In this document: positions 35,449 to 45,513 of the stretch, one piece after another
Layout of the letters: each line of letters starts with the position of its first letter
Position numbering within the stretch: the first letter of the stretch is position 1
DNA from: Vibrio hannami
GTDB taxonomy: Bacteria; Pseudomonadota; Gammaproteobacteria; Enterobacterales; Vibrionaceae
Assembly (NCBI RefSeq): GCF_029589055.1
Contig: NZ_JARQZP010000003.1
Span: 496,001 to 560,000 of the forward strand
Length of the DNA stretch: 64,000 bases
Reading direction: 5' to 3'
The notes under the pieces: model-generated
The model's input: the letters and a program-made list of their open reading frames with translations, nothing else
What the model was told of the DNA's origin: nothing
Databases searched by the model: none
Translations under genes and position numbers: made by a program

Positions 35449-36441
35449 ATGTCTGTAAAAATTATTGGTGAATCAATCCCAAACATGCCTTGGCAGGACC
35501 GTCCTCAAGGTGAAGAGGGTGTCATGTGGCGTCACAGTGAAAACCCAATCATTGGTTGGAACCCTTTCCCGGCAGCTGCCCGAGTATATAACTCTGCGGT
35601 AGTGCCTTTTGAAGGTGCTTTCATTGGTGTTTTCCGTTGCGATTACAAAAATGGTCGTCCACATCTTCATGTAGGTCGTTCGGGTGATGCACTTAATTGG
35701 GAGTTCGACCATAAGCCTATCGAGTGGAAAGATCAGAACGGAAATGACTTCCAGCCATCATATGCTTATGACCCACGTGTCGTTAAGATTGAAGATACGT
35801 ACTATGTAACCTGGTGTACGGATGATCATGGTGCGACACTCGGTGTTGGTATGACCAAAGATTTTAAAACCTTTACAAGACTTGAGAACGCTTGTGTGCC
35901 GTTTAACCGAAACGGCGTTATGTTCCCTCGTAAGATAAACGGTCAATTTGTAATGTTAAATCGTCCTTCTGATTCAGGGCATACTCCTTTTGGTGATGTG
36001 TTCCTGAGTCACTCGAATGATATGGAGTACTGGGGCAAGCACAGACATGTCATGGGTAAGGGTGGCAACGGTTGGTGGCAGGGCACTAAGATTGGCGCTG
36101 GACCTATCCCAATTGAAACTTCGGAAGGTTGGTTAATGATTTATCATGGCGTGTCTGGAACATGTAATGGGTACGTGTATAGCTTTGGTGCCGCGCTACT
36201 AGATATCGATGAGCCATGGAAAGTCTTGTATCGTACTCGTGACTACATATTAACACCTGAAAAAGATTACGAAACAACAGGGTTTGTGCCTAATGTGGCA
36301 TTCCCATGTGCTGCACTTGCGGATGCAGATACAGGTCGAATTGCGGTTTATTACGGTGCTGCAGATACTTATTCAGCTGTTGCTTATACGACAGTCGATG
36401 AACTAATGACTGAGTTAAAAACAAAGTCAGAAGTATTTTAA
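35449..36441 (+). CDS. GH130_2-like beta-1,4-manno-oligosaccharide phosphorylase
   Basis: The 330-residue five-bladed propeller protein starts VKIIGESIPNMPWQDRP, as in manno-oligosaccharide phosphorylases of the RaMP2 type. It has the probable proton-donor Asp in YAYDPRVV (near residue 108) and the phosphate-binding/H-bonding segment GVFRCDYKNGRPHLHVG. It cleaves non-reducing mannose from manno-oligosaccharides with phosphate, giving mannose-1-phosphate. ATG 35449 follows TGGAG; the open frame reaches back to 35389 without a good site. Assignment to subfamily 2 is by remembered sequence similarity. Confidence 0.85.
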   Translation: MSVKIIGESIPNMPWQDRPQGEEGVMWRHSENPIIGWNPFPAAARVYNSAVVPFEGAFIGVFRCDYKNGRPHLHVGRSGDALNWEFDHKPIEWKDQNGNDFQPSYAYDPRVVKIEDTYYVTWCTDDHGATLGVGMTKDFKTFTRLENACVPFNRNGVMFPRKINGQFVMLNRPSDSGHTPFGDVFLSHSNDMEYWGKHRHVMGKGGNGWWQGTKIGAGPIPIETSEGWLMIYHGVSGTCNGYVYSFGAALLDIDEPWKVLYRTRDYILTPEKDYETTGFVPNVAFPCAALADADTGRIAVYYGAADTYSAVAYTTVDELMTELKTKSEVF

Positions 36442-36451
36442 TAGCATCTTA

Positions 36452-36470
36452 AAAACGTAACGATACGCTT
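36452..36470. promoter_or_regulatory. LacI-type operator between the GH130 genes
   Basis: AAAACGTAACGATACGCTT carries the GTAACG-ATACG core with one central change. It lies 54 bases before the second GH130 gene and suggests a separate regulated promoter for it. Confidence 0.6.
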
Positions 36471-36524
36471 TTGGTTTAAATAATCTAAAATCATTGAGGG
36501 TAAGGTTAAAACCTTACAAAAAAT

Positions 36525-37697
36525 ATGACGATATTTAATGATCGATTAAAGTTACTTAAAGAAAACTTTAATTTAAATGCTTCGAAAAAGAATGAAGCCG
36601 TTGTTCCTGGAAATGGAATATTTCTTCGCTACAAGAACCCTGTTCTGACAACAGAGCATGCTCCAATTTCATGGCGTTATGACCTGAATCCTGAAACGAA
36701 TCCGTATCTGATGGAAAGGCTAGGGATCAATGCAGTTTTGAATCCTGGTGCGATTGAGCTCAATGGGAAATTTTATCTGGTTGCTCGTGTCGAAGGGCAT
36801 GACAGGAAATCGTTTTTTGCTGTGGCGGAAAGTGATAACGGGATTGATGGTTTCGCTTTTTGGGATAAGCCTTGTGTGATTCCAGAGACAGAGAATCCAG
36901 ATACCAATGTTTATGATATGCGTTTGGTAAAACATGAAGACGGCTACATTTATGGTTTGTTCTGTACAGAACGAAAAGATCCGTCAGCAGCGCCTGGCGA
37001 TGAGTCAGCAGCTGTTGCTCAATGTGGAATTGTTCGTACTAAAGACCTATTAAACTGGGAGCGTTTACCCGATCTGAAAACTCAATCGGCTCAGCAGCGC
37101 AACGTGGTACTTCATCCAGAGTTTATTGAAGGTAAGTATGCTCTTTACACCAGGCCGCAAGACAGCTTCATAGAAGCTGGTTCTGGTGGTGGTATAGGTA
37201 TGGGCTTCACTGAGTCTATGGATAACGCTGTGGTAGATATGGAATATGTTATCGATCCTAAGACTTACCACACGATCAAAGAGTCTAAAAATGGACAAGG
37301 ACCGGCTCCAATTAAGACGGAGAAGGGCTGGCTGCATGTGGCTCATGGGGTTCGTAATACCGCTGCTGGTTTGAGGTATGTCCTATACTGCTTCATGACC
37401 TCATTAGATAACCCAATGGAAGTGACTCATAGACCTAGTGGCTACTTCCTAGCTCCTGAAGGTGAAGAGCGTGTTGGTGATGTTTCAAATGTAGTGTTCA
37501 GTAACGGATTGATTGCAAGGGACGATGGTCAGGTATTTATTTACTATGCTTCATCGGACACCCGATGCCATGTTTTAACGACCACAGTGGAACAGATGGT
37601 TGATTATGTCGTCAATACTCCTGAAGATCCGTTAACGAGTGCAGGTTGTGTATCTCAGCGGATTGAGCTGATAGATAAAAACAAAAAGTTTTTGTAA
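36525..37697 (+). CDS. GH130_1 4-O-beta-D-mannosyl-D-glucose phosphorylase
   Basis: The 390-residue protein closely resembles Bacteroides mannosylglucose phosphorylase. Examples are [48 protein letters not shown] with the catalytic Asp, and [20 protein letters not shown]. It converts mannosyl-glucose plus phosphate to mannose-1-phosphate and glucose. With the epimerase at 30281 this completes phosphorolytic mannobiose use. The ribosome binding site is weak. A terminator follows 14 bases after the stop. Confidence 0.92.
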   Translation: MTIFNDRLKLLKENFNLNASKKNEAVVPGNGIFLRYKNPVLTTEHAPISWRYDLNPETNPYLMERLGINAVLNPGAIELNGKFYLVARVEGHDRKSFFAVAESDNGIDGFAFWDKPCVIPETENPDTNVYDMRLVKHEDGYIYGLFCTERKDPSAAPGDESAAVAQCGIVRTKDLLNWERLPDLKTQSAQQRNVVLHPEFIEGKYALYTRPQDSFIEAGSGGGIGMGFTESMDNAVVDMEYVIDPKTYHTIKESKNGQGPAPIKTEKGWLHVAHGVRNTAAGLRYVLYCFMTSLDNPMEVTHRPSGYFLAPEGEERVGDVSNVVFSNGLIARDDGQVFIYYASSDTRCHVLTTTVEQMVDYVVNTPEDPLTSAGCVSQRIELIDKNKKFL

Positions 37698-37711
37698 AAA
37701 TAATATTAAAG

Positions 37712-37736
37712 GAGCAGGTGTAAACCTGCTCTTTTT
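37712..37736 (+). terminator. Rho-independent terminator after GH130_1
   Basis: GAGCAGGT-GTAA-ACCTGCTC is a perfect 8-base stem with a 4-base loop followed by five T residues. Confidence 0.88.
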
Positions 37737-37878
37737 GTTTGAATTTCGTGATGAGTTTCTTATTAATTAAAGATCTGTACGAATAATCCTCATTAAATTC
37801 TCCGTTATTTATCAATAAAAAGATCCACGTCTCAAATTAGTAAACAGAATTGAAAAAGCTCGTTCAAATACGATCTTG

Positions 37879-37894
37879 ATCGTAACGTTACGAT
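37879..37894. promoter_or_regulatory. Perfect LacI-type operator before the porin gene
   Basis: ATCGTAACGTTACGAT is a perfect 16-base palindrome with a central CG, the best match of the whole set and a good consensus for the locus. It lies 108 bases before the porin start, so the porin-chemoreceptor-ManA-isomerase unit is probably controlled from here. Confidence 0.8.
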
Positions 37895-38002
37895 AAAAAT
37901 GGATCTACAATGAGTTCGTTGTCATCGAGAGGCCAATTGAATTGGGTTTCGGGCAAACGTAAATGGAAATCTCTCAATCTTAACGATAAGAAGAATGCAA
38001 AT

Positions 38003-39304
38003 ATGAAAAAATCAATCTTTGTGAAATCTACCTTAGCAGCACTCGTTCTTTCTTCTATGTCTGCAATGGCTGCAGACCAGGATTTTGAAATGCATGGCTA
38101 TGCAAAAAGTGGCCTTCTGCTGAACAGTGATGGAAATCGTTCTAACTCATTAGGCTTGTTTACTAACTATGGTAAGTTCCGTTTGGGTAACGAGCAGAAC
38201 ACGAAAATCGAGCTTCTACCTACTATGAAGTTCACGACTGATTCAGGTACGTGGGCAAAGTTCAGAGCAAACCTTACACATGAAACAAACTGTACCGCTG
38301 ATTGGAACTGTACTGACGCTGATGGTCATGATGCTCAGTTCCGCGAAGGTTATGTTGAAATGGGTAACTTACCGTTTGCTCCAGACGCGGTTTTCTGGGC
38401 GGGTAAACGTTACAGCAGCTCAAATACATCTAACCACCAGTATGACTGGGAATATGTTCAGTACAACGGTACCGGTGGTGGTGTTGATAAAATCGATGTT
38501 GGTTTTGCAAAAATGGATGTAGGCCTATATGCCTTCATGCCAAGTGACAGAAACAACGAAGCGCCGGTTGATGATGCACAGCAAGGCTACCCAGACGACC
38601 TTTCTCTTAACTTATGGCTTAAAGGCATTGCTGGAACGGGTTTAGATCTTCAGTTTGTGGCTCACAAAATGAACGAGCATAGTTGGCACGCAGGTGCTGC
38701 AGAAGATGGTATTGGCCTAACGGCGATGTATAACTTCGATGGGTTTTACGGCATTACAGGTGGTTACTCTCGAATTGTTGCTCAGTATGGTCAGGGTCTA
38801 GCGGCGGGTGATTCCCTCGGCAAAAACGGTTGGGGCTTTGCGAACACTGAAGATACAACCTCTTCACGTATCGTGTTTGATGGCCTAGCAAATGTTGCTC
38901 AAAACTGGGAAGTGTCGACGTTCGCATTCTATCAGACTGACTCTGATTATGCTCCTTGGTCAGATTGGTCATCTCCTTCGACAAAAGGTTCTGACCGTAA
39001 CATCTGGGCTGTTGGTGTTCGTCCTCACAACCAAATCACTGAAAACTTTGCGATGCAATATGAAGTTGGTTATGAGTACATTGATGAGAAGAAAGATGGT
39101 GGCGCCGAAGGTGGCCTGTTTAAGGCAACTATTGCACCAACAATTATGCTCGAAACCGGATTCTGGGCTCGTCCTCAAATCCGAGTATTCGCTACTTATG
39201 CTCAATGGGATGACGATGCAGCAGCAAAACTGGACTCGGGTTATACACGTGACGGTGCAACGGACGTGTTGAACTTCGGTGTTCAGGCTGAAGTTTGGTT
39301 CTAA
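38003..39304 (+). CDS. LamB-like outer-membrane carbohydrate porin
   Basis: The 433-residue protein has a signal peptide (residues 1-23, cleavage after SAMA), the LamB start pattern FEMHGYAKSGLLLNSDGN, alternating beta-strand residues and a C-terminal aromatic residue (VWF). LamB-type trimeric porins guide linear oligosaccharides across the outer membrane. I chose ATG 38003 because it gives a clean signal peptide; the open frame reaches back to 37910. In this locus manno-oligosaccharides are the likely cargo. Confidence 0.9.
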   Translation: MKKSIFVKSTLAALVLSSMSAMAADQDFEMHGYAKSGLLLNSDGNRSNSLGLFTNYGKFRLGNEQNTKIELLPTMKFTTDSGTWAKFRANLTHETNCTADWNCTDADGHDAQFREGYVEMGNLPFAPDAVFWAGKRYSSSNTSNHQYDWEYVQYNGTGGGVDKIDVGFAKMDVGLYAFMPSDRNNEAPVDDAQQGYPDDLSLNLWLKGIAGTGLDLQFVAHKMNEHSWHAGAAEDGIGLTAMYNFDGFYGITGGYSRIVAQYGQGLAAGDSLGKNGWGFANTEDTTSSRIVFDGLANVAQNWEVSTFAFYQTDSDYAPWSDWSSPSTKGSDRNIWAVGVRPHNQITENFAMQYEVGYEYIDEKKDGGAEGGLFKATIAPTIMLETGFWARPQIRVFATYAQWDDDAAAKLDSGYTRDGATDVLNFGVQAEVWF

Positions 39305-39324
39305 GAATAATTCATCATTTAGGC

Positions 39325-39340
39325 GGGAGCATTTGCTCCC
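39325..39340 (+). terminator. Stem-loop between porin and chemoreceptor
   Basis: GGGAGC-ATTT-GCTCCC forms a 6-base stem without a T run, 20 bases after the porin stop. It may stabilise the abundant porin message and reduce read-through to the chemoreceptor rather than end transcription. Confidence 0.55.
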
Positions 39341-39363
39341 CCTAATTGTATCAGGAGAAGCTT

Positions 39364-41403
39364 ATGAGACTTGTAGTTCAAATAGTCTCAGCATTTGTCA
39401 CCATCTTAGTTACTTTTGCAATAGCAAACGGAGTTACACTTGTATACACGGACAGTGCAGAAAACGAGATAGAGACTGCATTTGCTGAGAGTCAATCACT
39501 GACTGAAATGATTGGTGATCTCAGAGAAGAGGTTAAAACAACACAATTACTTATTTCAGAAGCCTTGCGGGAGAAAAATCTTAGTGAAGCTACAATAGCG
39601 CAACAACTCGCTACTGCGGAACTTGCACGCGTTACCAACCTTTTTTATCAATCGATAGAATCTGTTTCTCTTCCTGCCTCTAGGGTGAACGAGCTAAAAC
39701 AAGATTTATCTGATTTTTCTCAGTCATCAAACTCAATTTTTTCACGTCATCTACAGTCGATAGAGCTTAAGCAGCAGCTTTACCAACTTCGTAATGAACT
39801 TAACAATCAAACAGAAACATCTGACTCTATATTATCTAGGGTAACAAAGCGTGCAGATGAGTTTTTACGCAAGGACATCGATACCTTTATCGAGAAGCGG
39901 GATGCTTCTCTCGATGTACTAACCAGGACGTTTTTTGTGACTACAAAGCAAGAAGTCGAGGCGAATGTCGCGTTTTTAATGCAGCAGAAAACAGATATCG
40001 TGGAGGAACATTCCTATTTGTTGGAAGACGTGCCTGAACTTAGCTCAGAACCTGACTACCTAGAGGCAACTAAGTTGTTTGAGACTCTGATGTACGGTCA
40101 AAACAATTTACCTCAACTTTTGCTTGCTCAGCAGAGCCTCGAGAGTGAGATATCTAGTCTTCTTGAAGAGAATCGCGAACTTAACATGCGACTGAATCAA
40201 CATGTTTCTACGTTATTAGATTTAGGACGCTCGATAAGCACCGGTAAGCAAGAGAGCATTATTAAAGCACTGGATACAATCATTCAAATCCAGGTGGCCG
40301 CTCTACTTTTCTGTTCATTATTGGTTGTTGTTGTCGCTGTCTATCTGACAAGAAAGATTAAAAAACCACTTAATTACAGCCTTAAGGTTATTAATGGGTT
40401 GGCAGAGGGAGATTACAGCCAGTCTGTCGAGAAAAAGGGGTGGTCTGCTGAGTTCTCTCAATTGACAGCAAGACTCGACAATGTCATTGCAACAAACCGC
40501 TCATTGATCAGAGGAGTCAAGCTAAATAGCGATGAAATATATAGTCAGAGCAATCAAAACTCAGCGTTAGCGGATCAGGTAAAAGAGCTTAACGATGAAC
40601 AGATGTTCGCTATTGAGTCTATTTCTGGTGCTGTTGAGCAGCTAGAGGTCGTGAGTCAGCAAGTTCAAGGTGCGACCCAGTCCAGTCTCGAGCATTCTCT
40701 TGAAATAGACAGTTTAACTGAGAGTGGAAATCACTACCTCGAACTAAACACTCAAGGTAGTGAGAAGCTGAAACAGACACTAGAGAAAAGTAGCAACGTT
40801 ATAGGCATGGCTTCTGAGAGAAGTGAAGAAATCAGTCAAATAATCTCGGTTATTAGTGATATTGCCAGTCAGACCAACTTACTTGCGTTAAATGCAACAA
40901 TCGAAGCCGCTCGGGCTGGTGATGCCGGAAAAGGATTTGCTGTAGTTGCGCAAGAAGTGAGTAACTTAGCAAAGCGTACCACTCAGGCGACGGAGCAGAT
41001 TCATTCAATGATTACAGATTTACAGTCTGTGAGTCGCAGTGCTGTTGAGCACATGAATGAGTGCGAATCAAAAATGACTGAGAATATGGAGTTTGTAGGA
41101 GCTTCAAGAAAGAGCATGGATACCATCCGTGGATACATCGAAAAACTCACTCAGGAGTCGGGCGTTATTTCCCAGTCTGCAACAGAGCAGTATCAGGCTT
41201 GTTCAGATATTTCGTCGTCTTTATCAAATATCGCAATAACTTTTAGATCGAGTCTGGAAAAACTGGATGAGGTCAGTCAGAACAGTCAAAAGCTCACGCA
41301 GCTCTCTACAGAGCAGCAAGGTGAGTTAGAACAATTCAAAACAGAAAAAACAGCGACAGTACAAATAAATAATAAGCCTATCGACAATGGGCTAGTCGCG
41401 TGA
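39364..41403 (+). CDS. Methyl-accepting chemotaxis protein in the mannan operon
   Basis: The 679-residue receptor has an N-terminal membrane segment (about 5-27) and a long helical periplasmic region of about 280 residues with heptad patterns, perhaps a helical-bimodular sensor. A second membrane segment (about 308-328), a HAMP-like linker and the conserved signalling tip [20 protein letters not shown] follow. AGGAGA precedes ATG 39364. ManA starts 10 bases after its stop. Its position suggests that it senses mannan-derived sugars, directly or through the binding protein; this is inference. Confidence 0.9.
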   Translation: MRLVVQIVSAFVTILVTFAIANGVTLVYTDSAENEIETAFAESQSLTEMIGDLREEVKTTQLLISEALREKNLSEATIAQQLATAELARVTNLFYQSIESVSLPASRVNELKQDLSDFSQSSNSIFSRHLQSIELKQQLYQLRNELNNQTETSDSILSRVTKRADEFLRKDIDTFIEKRDASLDVLTRTFFVTTKQEVEANVAFLMQQKTDIVEEHSYLLEDVPELSSEPDYLEATKLFETLMYGQNNLPQLLLAQQSLESEISSLLEENRELNMRLNQHVSTLLDLGRSISTGKQESIIKALDTIIQIQVAALLFCSLLVVVVAVYLTRKIKKPLNYSLKVINGLAEGDYSQSVEKKGWSAEFSQLTARLDNVIATNRSLIRGVKLNSDEIYSQSNQNSALADQVKELNDEQMFAIESISGAVEQLEVVSQQVQGATQSSLEHSLEIDSLTESGNHYLELNTQGSEKLKQTLEKSSNVIGMASERSEEISQIISVISDIASQTNLLALNATIEAARAGDAGKGFAVVAQEVSNLAKRTTQATEQIHSMITDLQSVSRSAVEHMNECESKMTENMEFVGASRKSMDTIRGYIEKLTQESGVISQSATEQYQACSDISSSLSNIAITFRSSLEKLDEVSQNSQKLTQLSTEQQGELEQFKTEKTATVQINNKPIDNGLVA

Positions 41404-41413
41404 GGAGATATTT

Positions 41414-42607
41414 ATGTTAGAAATCAAAGGTGTTACTCAGAATTTTGATTGGGGTGGCTATCACTATATCCCAATGTTAACCAACGCCAGGGCCCTGAAT
41501 AACAAGCCTTCGGCAGAGTTTTGGCTTGGAGATCACCAAAACGGTTCGTCTCGCCTGGTGGATGGCTCGTTATTATCAGAGTGGATAAAGCTCAATCCGG
41601 AGTCTAGGCTAGGTGCTGCGTCAATAAAAAAATTTGGAGAGCGACTTCCTTTCTTGTTTAAGGTGCTTGATGTTCGACAACCACTATCAATACAGGTTCA
41701 TCCTAGTCTTCAACAGGCCAGGGATGGGTTCGCTTACGAAATCAAGAATAATGTGCCAGCAGATGAGCGAAACTACCGAGATGACAATCACAAGCCAGAG
41801 TTGATGCTGGCGTTATCGGATTTTTATTTACTACACGGGTTTCGTTCCGAGGAAAAGGTTGTTGAACAGTTTAATAGAATCATAGAGTTAGAACCTTTGG
41901 TTCACATTTACCAAGAGAAAGGTATTGAACGATTTGTGTCGTTTATTTTTGATTTGTCTGAAAGAGAGTTAAGCATCATCGTTGAACCGGTAGTTGAACG
42001 CTATCGGGAGGCTTATCTTCAAAATGAAATATCAAAATCAGAGCCGTTATTTTGGTTTATGCGTTCCGCTATTCGGGCGGAAAACGAAGGGCAACCTCGC
42101 GAGGCAGGCTTGCTGATGATATTCGTGCTGAATTTAATGTATGTACCTAAAGGCAAAGTGGTGTATCAGGATGCCGGTATACCTCATGCGTACCTTGAAG
42201 GGCAAAATATTGAATTGATGGCAAATTCAGACAATGTGTTGCGTGCAGGGTTGACAGCTAAGCGGGTCGATGTTCGAGAGTTGATAAAAGTATGCAGTTT
42301 TGAACCAATCACCCCCGAAACAGTGACTCCGGTTGAAATTGGTAATAATGCAACCGATTTCCCCGTGCCATCAGATGACTTTCAGTTAAGAGAGTATCGA
42401 TTGGAGGCTGGAGAATCACTTACAACCCCCCCGGATAATGGGCCTTGTATATGGTTTGTACTGAGTGGGGAATTGAAGTTTCATAACCAGCAACATTTCT
42501 CTGGTTCGGCTAGTGCCTTTTATCAGCGTCCTGGTGAAGTAAATGAGTTGACGGCAAAAACCAGTGTTTTGGTTTATCGCGCTTCATGTCGCTTATACGA
42601 TCAATAA
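41414..42607 (+). CDS. manA: Mannose-6-phosphate isomerase, class I (second copy)
   Basis: The 397-residue type I phosphomannose isomerase has QVHPS, NHKPE and VYQDAGIPHAYLEGQNIELM with the metal ligands in place. It is clearly divergent from the copy at 14979-16169 (compare the regions after the NHKPE motif). It makes fructose-6-phosphate from the mannose-6-phosphate produced by the GH130/phosphomannomutase route. GAGGAG precedes the start, and the isomerase-like gene follows after 12 bases. Confidence 0.92.
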   Translation: MLEIKGVTQNFDWGGYHYIPMLTNARALNNKPSAEFWLGDHQNGSSRLVDGSLLSEWIKLNPESRLGAASIKKFGERLPFLFKVLDVRQPLSIQVHPSLQQARDGFAYEIKNNVPADERNYRDDNHKPELMLALSDFYLLHGFRSEEKVVEQFNRIIELEPLVHIYQEKGIERFVSFIFDLSERELSIIVEPVVERYREAYLQNEISKSEPLFWFMRSAIRAENEGQPREAGLLMIFVLNLMYVPKGKVVYQDAGIPHAYLEGQNIELMANSDNVLRAGLTAKRVDVRELIKVCSFEPITPETVTPVEIGNNATDFPVPSDDFQLREYRLEAGESLTTPPDNGPCIWFVLSGELKFHNQQHFSGSASAFYQRPGEVNELTAKTSVLVYRASCRLYDQ

Positions 42608-42619
42608 AAGAGGTATGAA

Positions 42620-43525
42620 ATGAGCATGAAATCAAATATACAGCTCGGTATATCGCAGTGGAGTTTTCATCGTTCAATTCTCGGAAACAGCAGAGATAAC
42701 TATGAACAGTACCTTGCGGAATTACATTCTGATAATCCAGATACTGTATTACGTGGTGATTTTGACCACATTCAGCTTTTAGACGCTGCCGAAGCGTTAG
42801 ATGTAAAGGTTATTGACTTGGTCAATATACTATTTTACTCCAAAGTTGATGATGATTCCTGGCTTAAAGGCTGGAAAAAACAGGCAGAAGAGAGGCAGAT
42901 CGAGTTCAACTGCCTTATGTGTGATGAGTTAGGAAATCTGGCGGCATCCGACCCGGAAGAGAGACATGTCGCCATAGAAAAACACCTACGCTGGTTAAAG
43001 GTTGCAGAAACACTGGGGTGCCGACTCTTTCGTGTTAATGCTTATGGAGATGGCAGCTATTTGCTACAGATGCATAATATGGCAAAAAGCATGCGGATAC
43101 TGGCAGAGCGATCAGAACCTTTAGGGATTCAGATAGTGGTTGAAAATCACGGACACCCTTCTAGTAATGCAGCATGGTTGGCGATGTTAATCGAGGTAGT
43201 AGGTAAAAAGAATGTTGGGGTGTACTTGGATTTCGACAACTTTTTCATGGGAGGTTGGCATCACGAACCGAAAAGATTTTACGATCGAACTCAAGGATTG
43301 GAGGATTTAGCGCCATATACGCTTGGTGTCAGTGCTAAATCCTATGAGTTTTCCACGGCAGGGGAAGAGACCACAGTTGATTATCCTGAATGCGTAAAGA
43401 TCCTAAGTGAGCACGGATTTGAAGGGGTCATAGCTGCGGAGTACGAAGGCGATGCACACAGCGAGATGGACGGGACTAAAAAGACGTTGGAGCTACTTAG
43501 AAAAATAGGCAAAATTTCTAGGTGA
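42620..43525 (+). CDS. Sugar phosphate isomerase/epimerase (xylose-isomerase-like TIM barrel)
   Basis: The 301-residue AP-endonuclease-2/xylose-isomerase-like barrel has the metal ligands in VVENHGH, LDFDNFF and AAEYEGDAH. Relatives interconvert ketoses and aldoses or epimerise sugars; the exact substrate cannot be told. As last gene of the porin-chemoreceptor-ManA unit it could handle a side sugar of galacto- or glucomannan. GAGG precedes ATG 42620. Confidence 0.8.
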   Translation: MSMKSNIQLGISQWSFHRSILGNSRDNYEQYLAELHSDNPDTVLRGDFDHIQLLDAAEALDVKVIDLVNILFYSKVDDDSWLKGWKKQAEERQIEFNCLMCDELGNLAASDPEERHVAIEKHLRWLKVAETLGCRLFRVNAYGDGSYLLQMHNMAKSMRILAERSEPLGIQIVVENHGHPSSNAAWLAMLIEVVGKKNVGVYLDFDNFFMGGWHHEPKRFYDRTQGLEDLAPYTLGVSAKSYEFSTAGEETTVDYPECVKILSEHGFEGVIAAEYEGDAHSEMDGTKKTLELLRKIGKISR

Positions 43526-43533
43526 TAAAAGTG

Positions 43534-43558
43534 AGTTGTGTGGCGAAGCCATACAACT
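43534..43558 (+). terminator. Probable terminator after the isomerase gene
   Basis: AGTTGTGTGGC and GCCATACAACT form an 11-base stem (one G-T pair) with a GAA loop, 9 bases after the stop, followed by a T-rich but interrupted tract. Confidence 0.65.
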
Positions 43559-43737
43559 TCTTGTTCTGTTGCTGACAATCGGGGTAATACTCGGAAAATC
43601 GATGGGTTTGCGACCGTTCTATTCTTAGTTGCCAAGGCCGGATTTCATGGATGGGTTTCTAACCAGAGTCGAGATATATGCGAATGCCGATGAGATGTAA
43701 GTTTATGCTGAAGCATCAAAAAACATATCAAGAGTAA

Positions 43738-43884
43738 GAAGAAATTGCCCAAATAACAACTCAAGCATATGATTTGGTGCAGCAAAATGTATCAGGTAGC
43801 AACGATGCGTTTGAGGCTTCGACTGAGTTAGCAGAACTGGCTGAGAACCAAAAAAGTGAACTGGATGTATTTAGATGTAACTGA
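43738..43884 (+). pseudogene. Chemoreceptor C-terminal remnant
   Basis: A 48-codon frame ending at 43882-43884 reads EEIAQITTQAYDLVQQ to ELAELAENQKSELDVFRCN. It resembles the C-terminal helix of methyl-accepting chemotaxis proteins (compare [15 protein letters not shown] at the end of the receptor at 39364). There is no start codon or upstream coding frame. It is most likely the leftover of a deleted chemoreceptor gene. Confidence 0.5.
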
Positions 43885-44147
43885 TAAAAAGCACAGTACT
43901 CGAGTCAGCGACTACAAATTTGGTCAGTTCATTAATCCGGCATCTGTATTTTGTCTTTATTTTCTCAATATGAAGGTAAGGTCATCCTGCTATAGCTATC
44001 AAATAAACCCTTAAAACGTTTTCAAAAGTATTGAGGAAGAGGAAACAATCATGAGTTAGCAAAGCTTTATTAATGGAACTATCATCATAATATCCTACGC
44101 TTTAATGAAGCATTTTTGTGAGCGAATAGCATGACAGTGGGGAAAGC

Positions 44148-45469
44148 ATGAACACGTATTATCGTATCGCATTAGGGTTAACTCTTGTTTCTATTTTGGC
44201 AGCGCTGATGTTAGGGGTGCAGGATTTTAGGGTGTTAGTTGTGGGCGTTCTGCTTGTTGGGGTATTGGCTCTCCAGATTATTTTAAACCGCCAGGTCCTT
44301 GAGCGGTTTAATTTTTACGAGCAAATCATCGATTCAATACCCAACCCCTTGTCGGTCACAGATATGGACATGAAGTGGACGTTTGTCAACAGAGCCGCGA
44401 CTGAGCCACTTGGCGTCACCAGAGAGGATGTTCTTGGGCAACACTGTTCGAACTGGGGGCAAACATCTGCAACACCGAAGATTGTGGTGTGCACTGTTTA
44501 CGAAAGGGGCAACCGACGACAGCGTTTCATCAATGGGATAAAGATTTTCGTGTCGATACGTGTTATATCCATGGTTTGGATGGTAACCCCATCGGACATG
44601 TGGAATACGTTCAGGAGGTTTCTGAGAAAGTGGCATTGGTGAGGGTGTATAACGACGTGGATGCCATCAGTGAAAACCTTTCGACTGGTGCAAACAACCT
44701 CAATGATGCTAGTCATGCGCTGACTGTCGGTTCCACTCAGCAAGCCGCCTCCATTACTCAGATTGGTAGTTCTCTCAACGAAATTCTTACTCAGGCCAAC
44801 GACAATGCAGAGAGGGCTTCCAGAGCCACCCACACTTCCTTAGAGGCGCAGCGAGCGGCCACCACGGCTTCTGATGAAATCAGAGAGCTTGAGCATGCAA
44901 TGCAGGAGATTAATCGTTCAAGCGACTCCATTCGAGAAATCATTGATGTGATTAACGACATTGCCTCGCAAACCAACCTGTTGGCGCTCAATGCCTCCAT
45001 TGAGGCCGCCAGAGCGGGGGAGATGGGACGCGGATTTGCGGTGGTGGCCGATGAGGTAAGAAAACTGGCCGAGCGAAGCACGACGGCGGCCAGCGAATCG
45101 GCGCAATACATTCAGACCTCGATAGAAAACGTGGAGAAAGGCAACGCCATCTCGCAGCAGTGCGTCAGTGCTCTGGGGGAAATCATTGAGCATGTCACGG
45201 CGATATCTGACACCATTGAGGAGATTGACAACGCCTCGCAGAGCCAGGCGACAGGACTCAGTCAGGTCAATCAGGGTATGTCTGAAATTGACGAAGTGGT
45301 GCACTCGACAGCGGCCTCTGCTGAGGAAACCTCGCTGTCTGCGGTCGAGCTCAACGAATTGTCTCATAAGCTGCAAGCACAATTGGAGAACATGAGAAAG
45401 ATAGAGGGGCTGATTGACGTACCTGATGATAAAGACGACCACGTAATTGAGGTTAAAAACGTTTCATAA
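44148..45469 (+). pseudogene. Chemoreceptor with Cys-rich PAS domain, one-base deletion in a G run
   Basis: The N-terminus has two membrane segments (about residues 5-48) and a PAS domain (FYEQIIDSIPNPLSVTDMDM). The frame breaks at the run of five G's at 44455-44459. With one extra G it reads [20 protein letters not shown], matching CNNWGAAICQTEKCGVWRLR in the kinase at 45514. The other frame continues through [15 protein letters not shown] into a signalling domain ([20 protein letters not shown]) and stops at 45469. It would be about 440 residues without a periplasmic domain. The break is probably a base-call error or a slippage site. Confidence 0.82.
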
Positions 45470-45513
45470 GTTCAGGTTGACCAGTTTGTTGTGAGTAAGC
45501 AGGAGCTTTCGTT

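Larger units (their letters stand above)
43526..44147. other. 622-base gap with a stem-loop and a chemoreceptor remnant
   Basis: Apart from the stem-loop at 43534-43558 and the chemoreceptor remnant at 43738-43884 described separately, I see no gene. Stops occur in all frames. Confidence 0.5.

Noticed and set aside
44489..45469. Separate cytoplasmic chemoreceptor starting inside the PAS region
   Set aside because: Comparison with the kinase PAS domain shows the frame continues the upstream gene across a G-run deletion.
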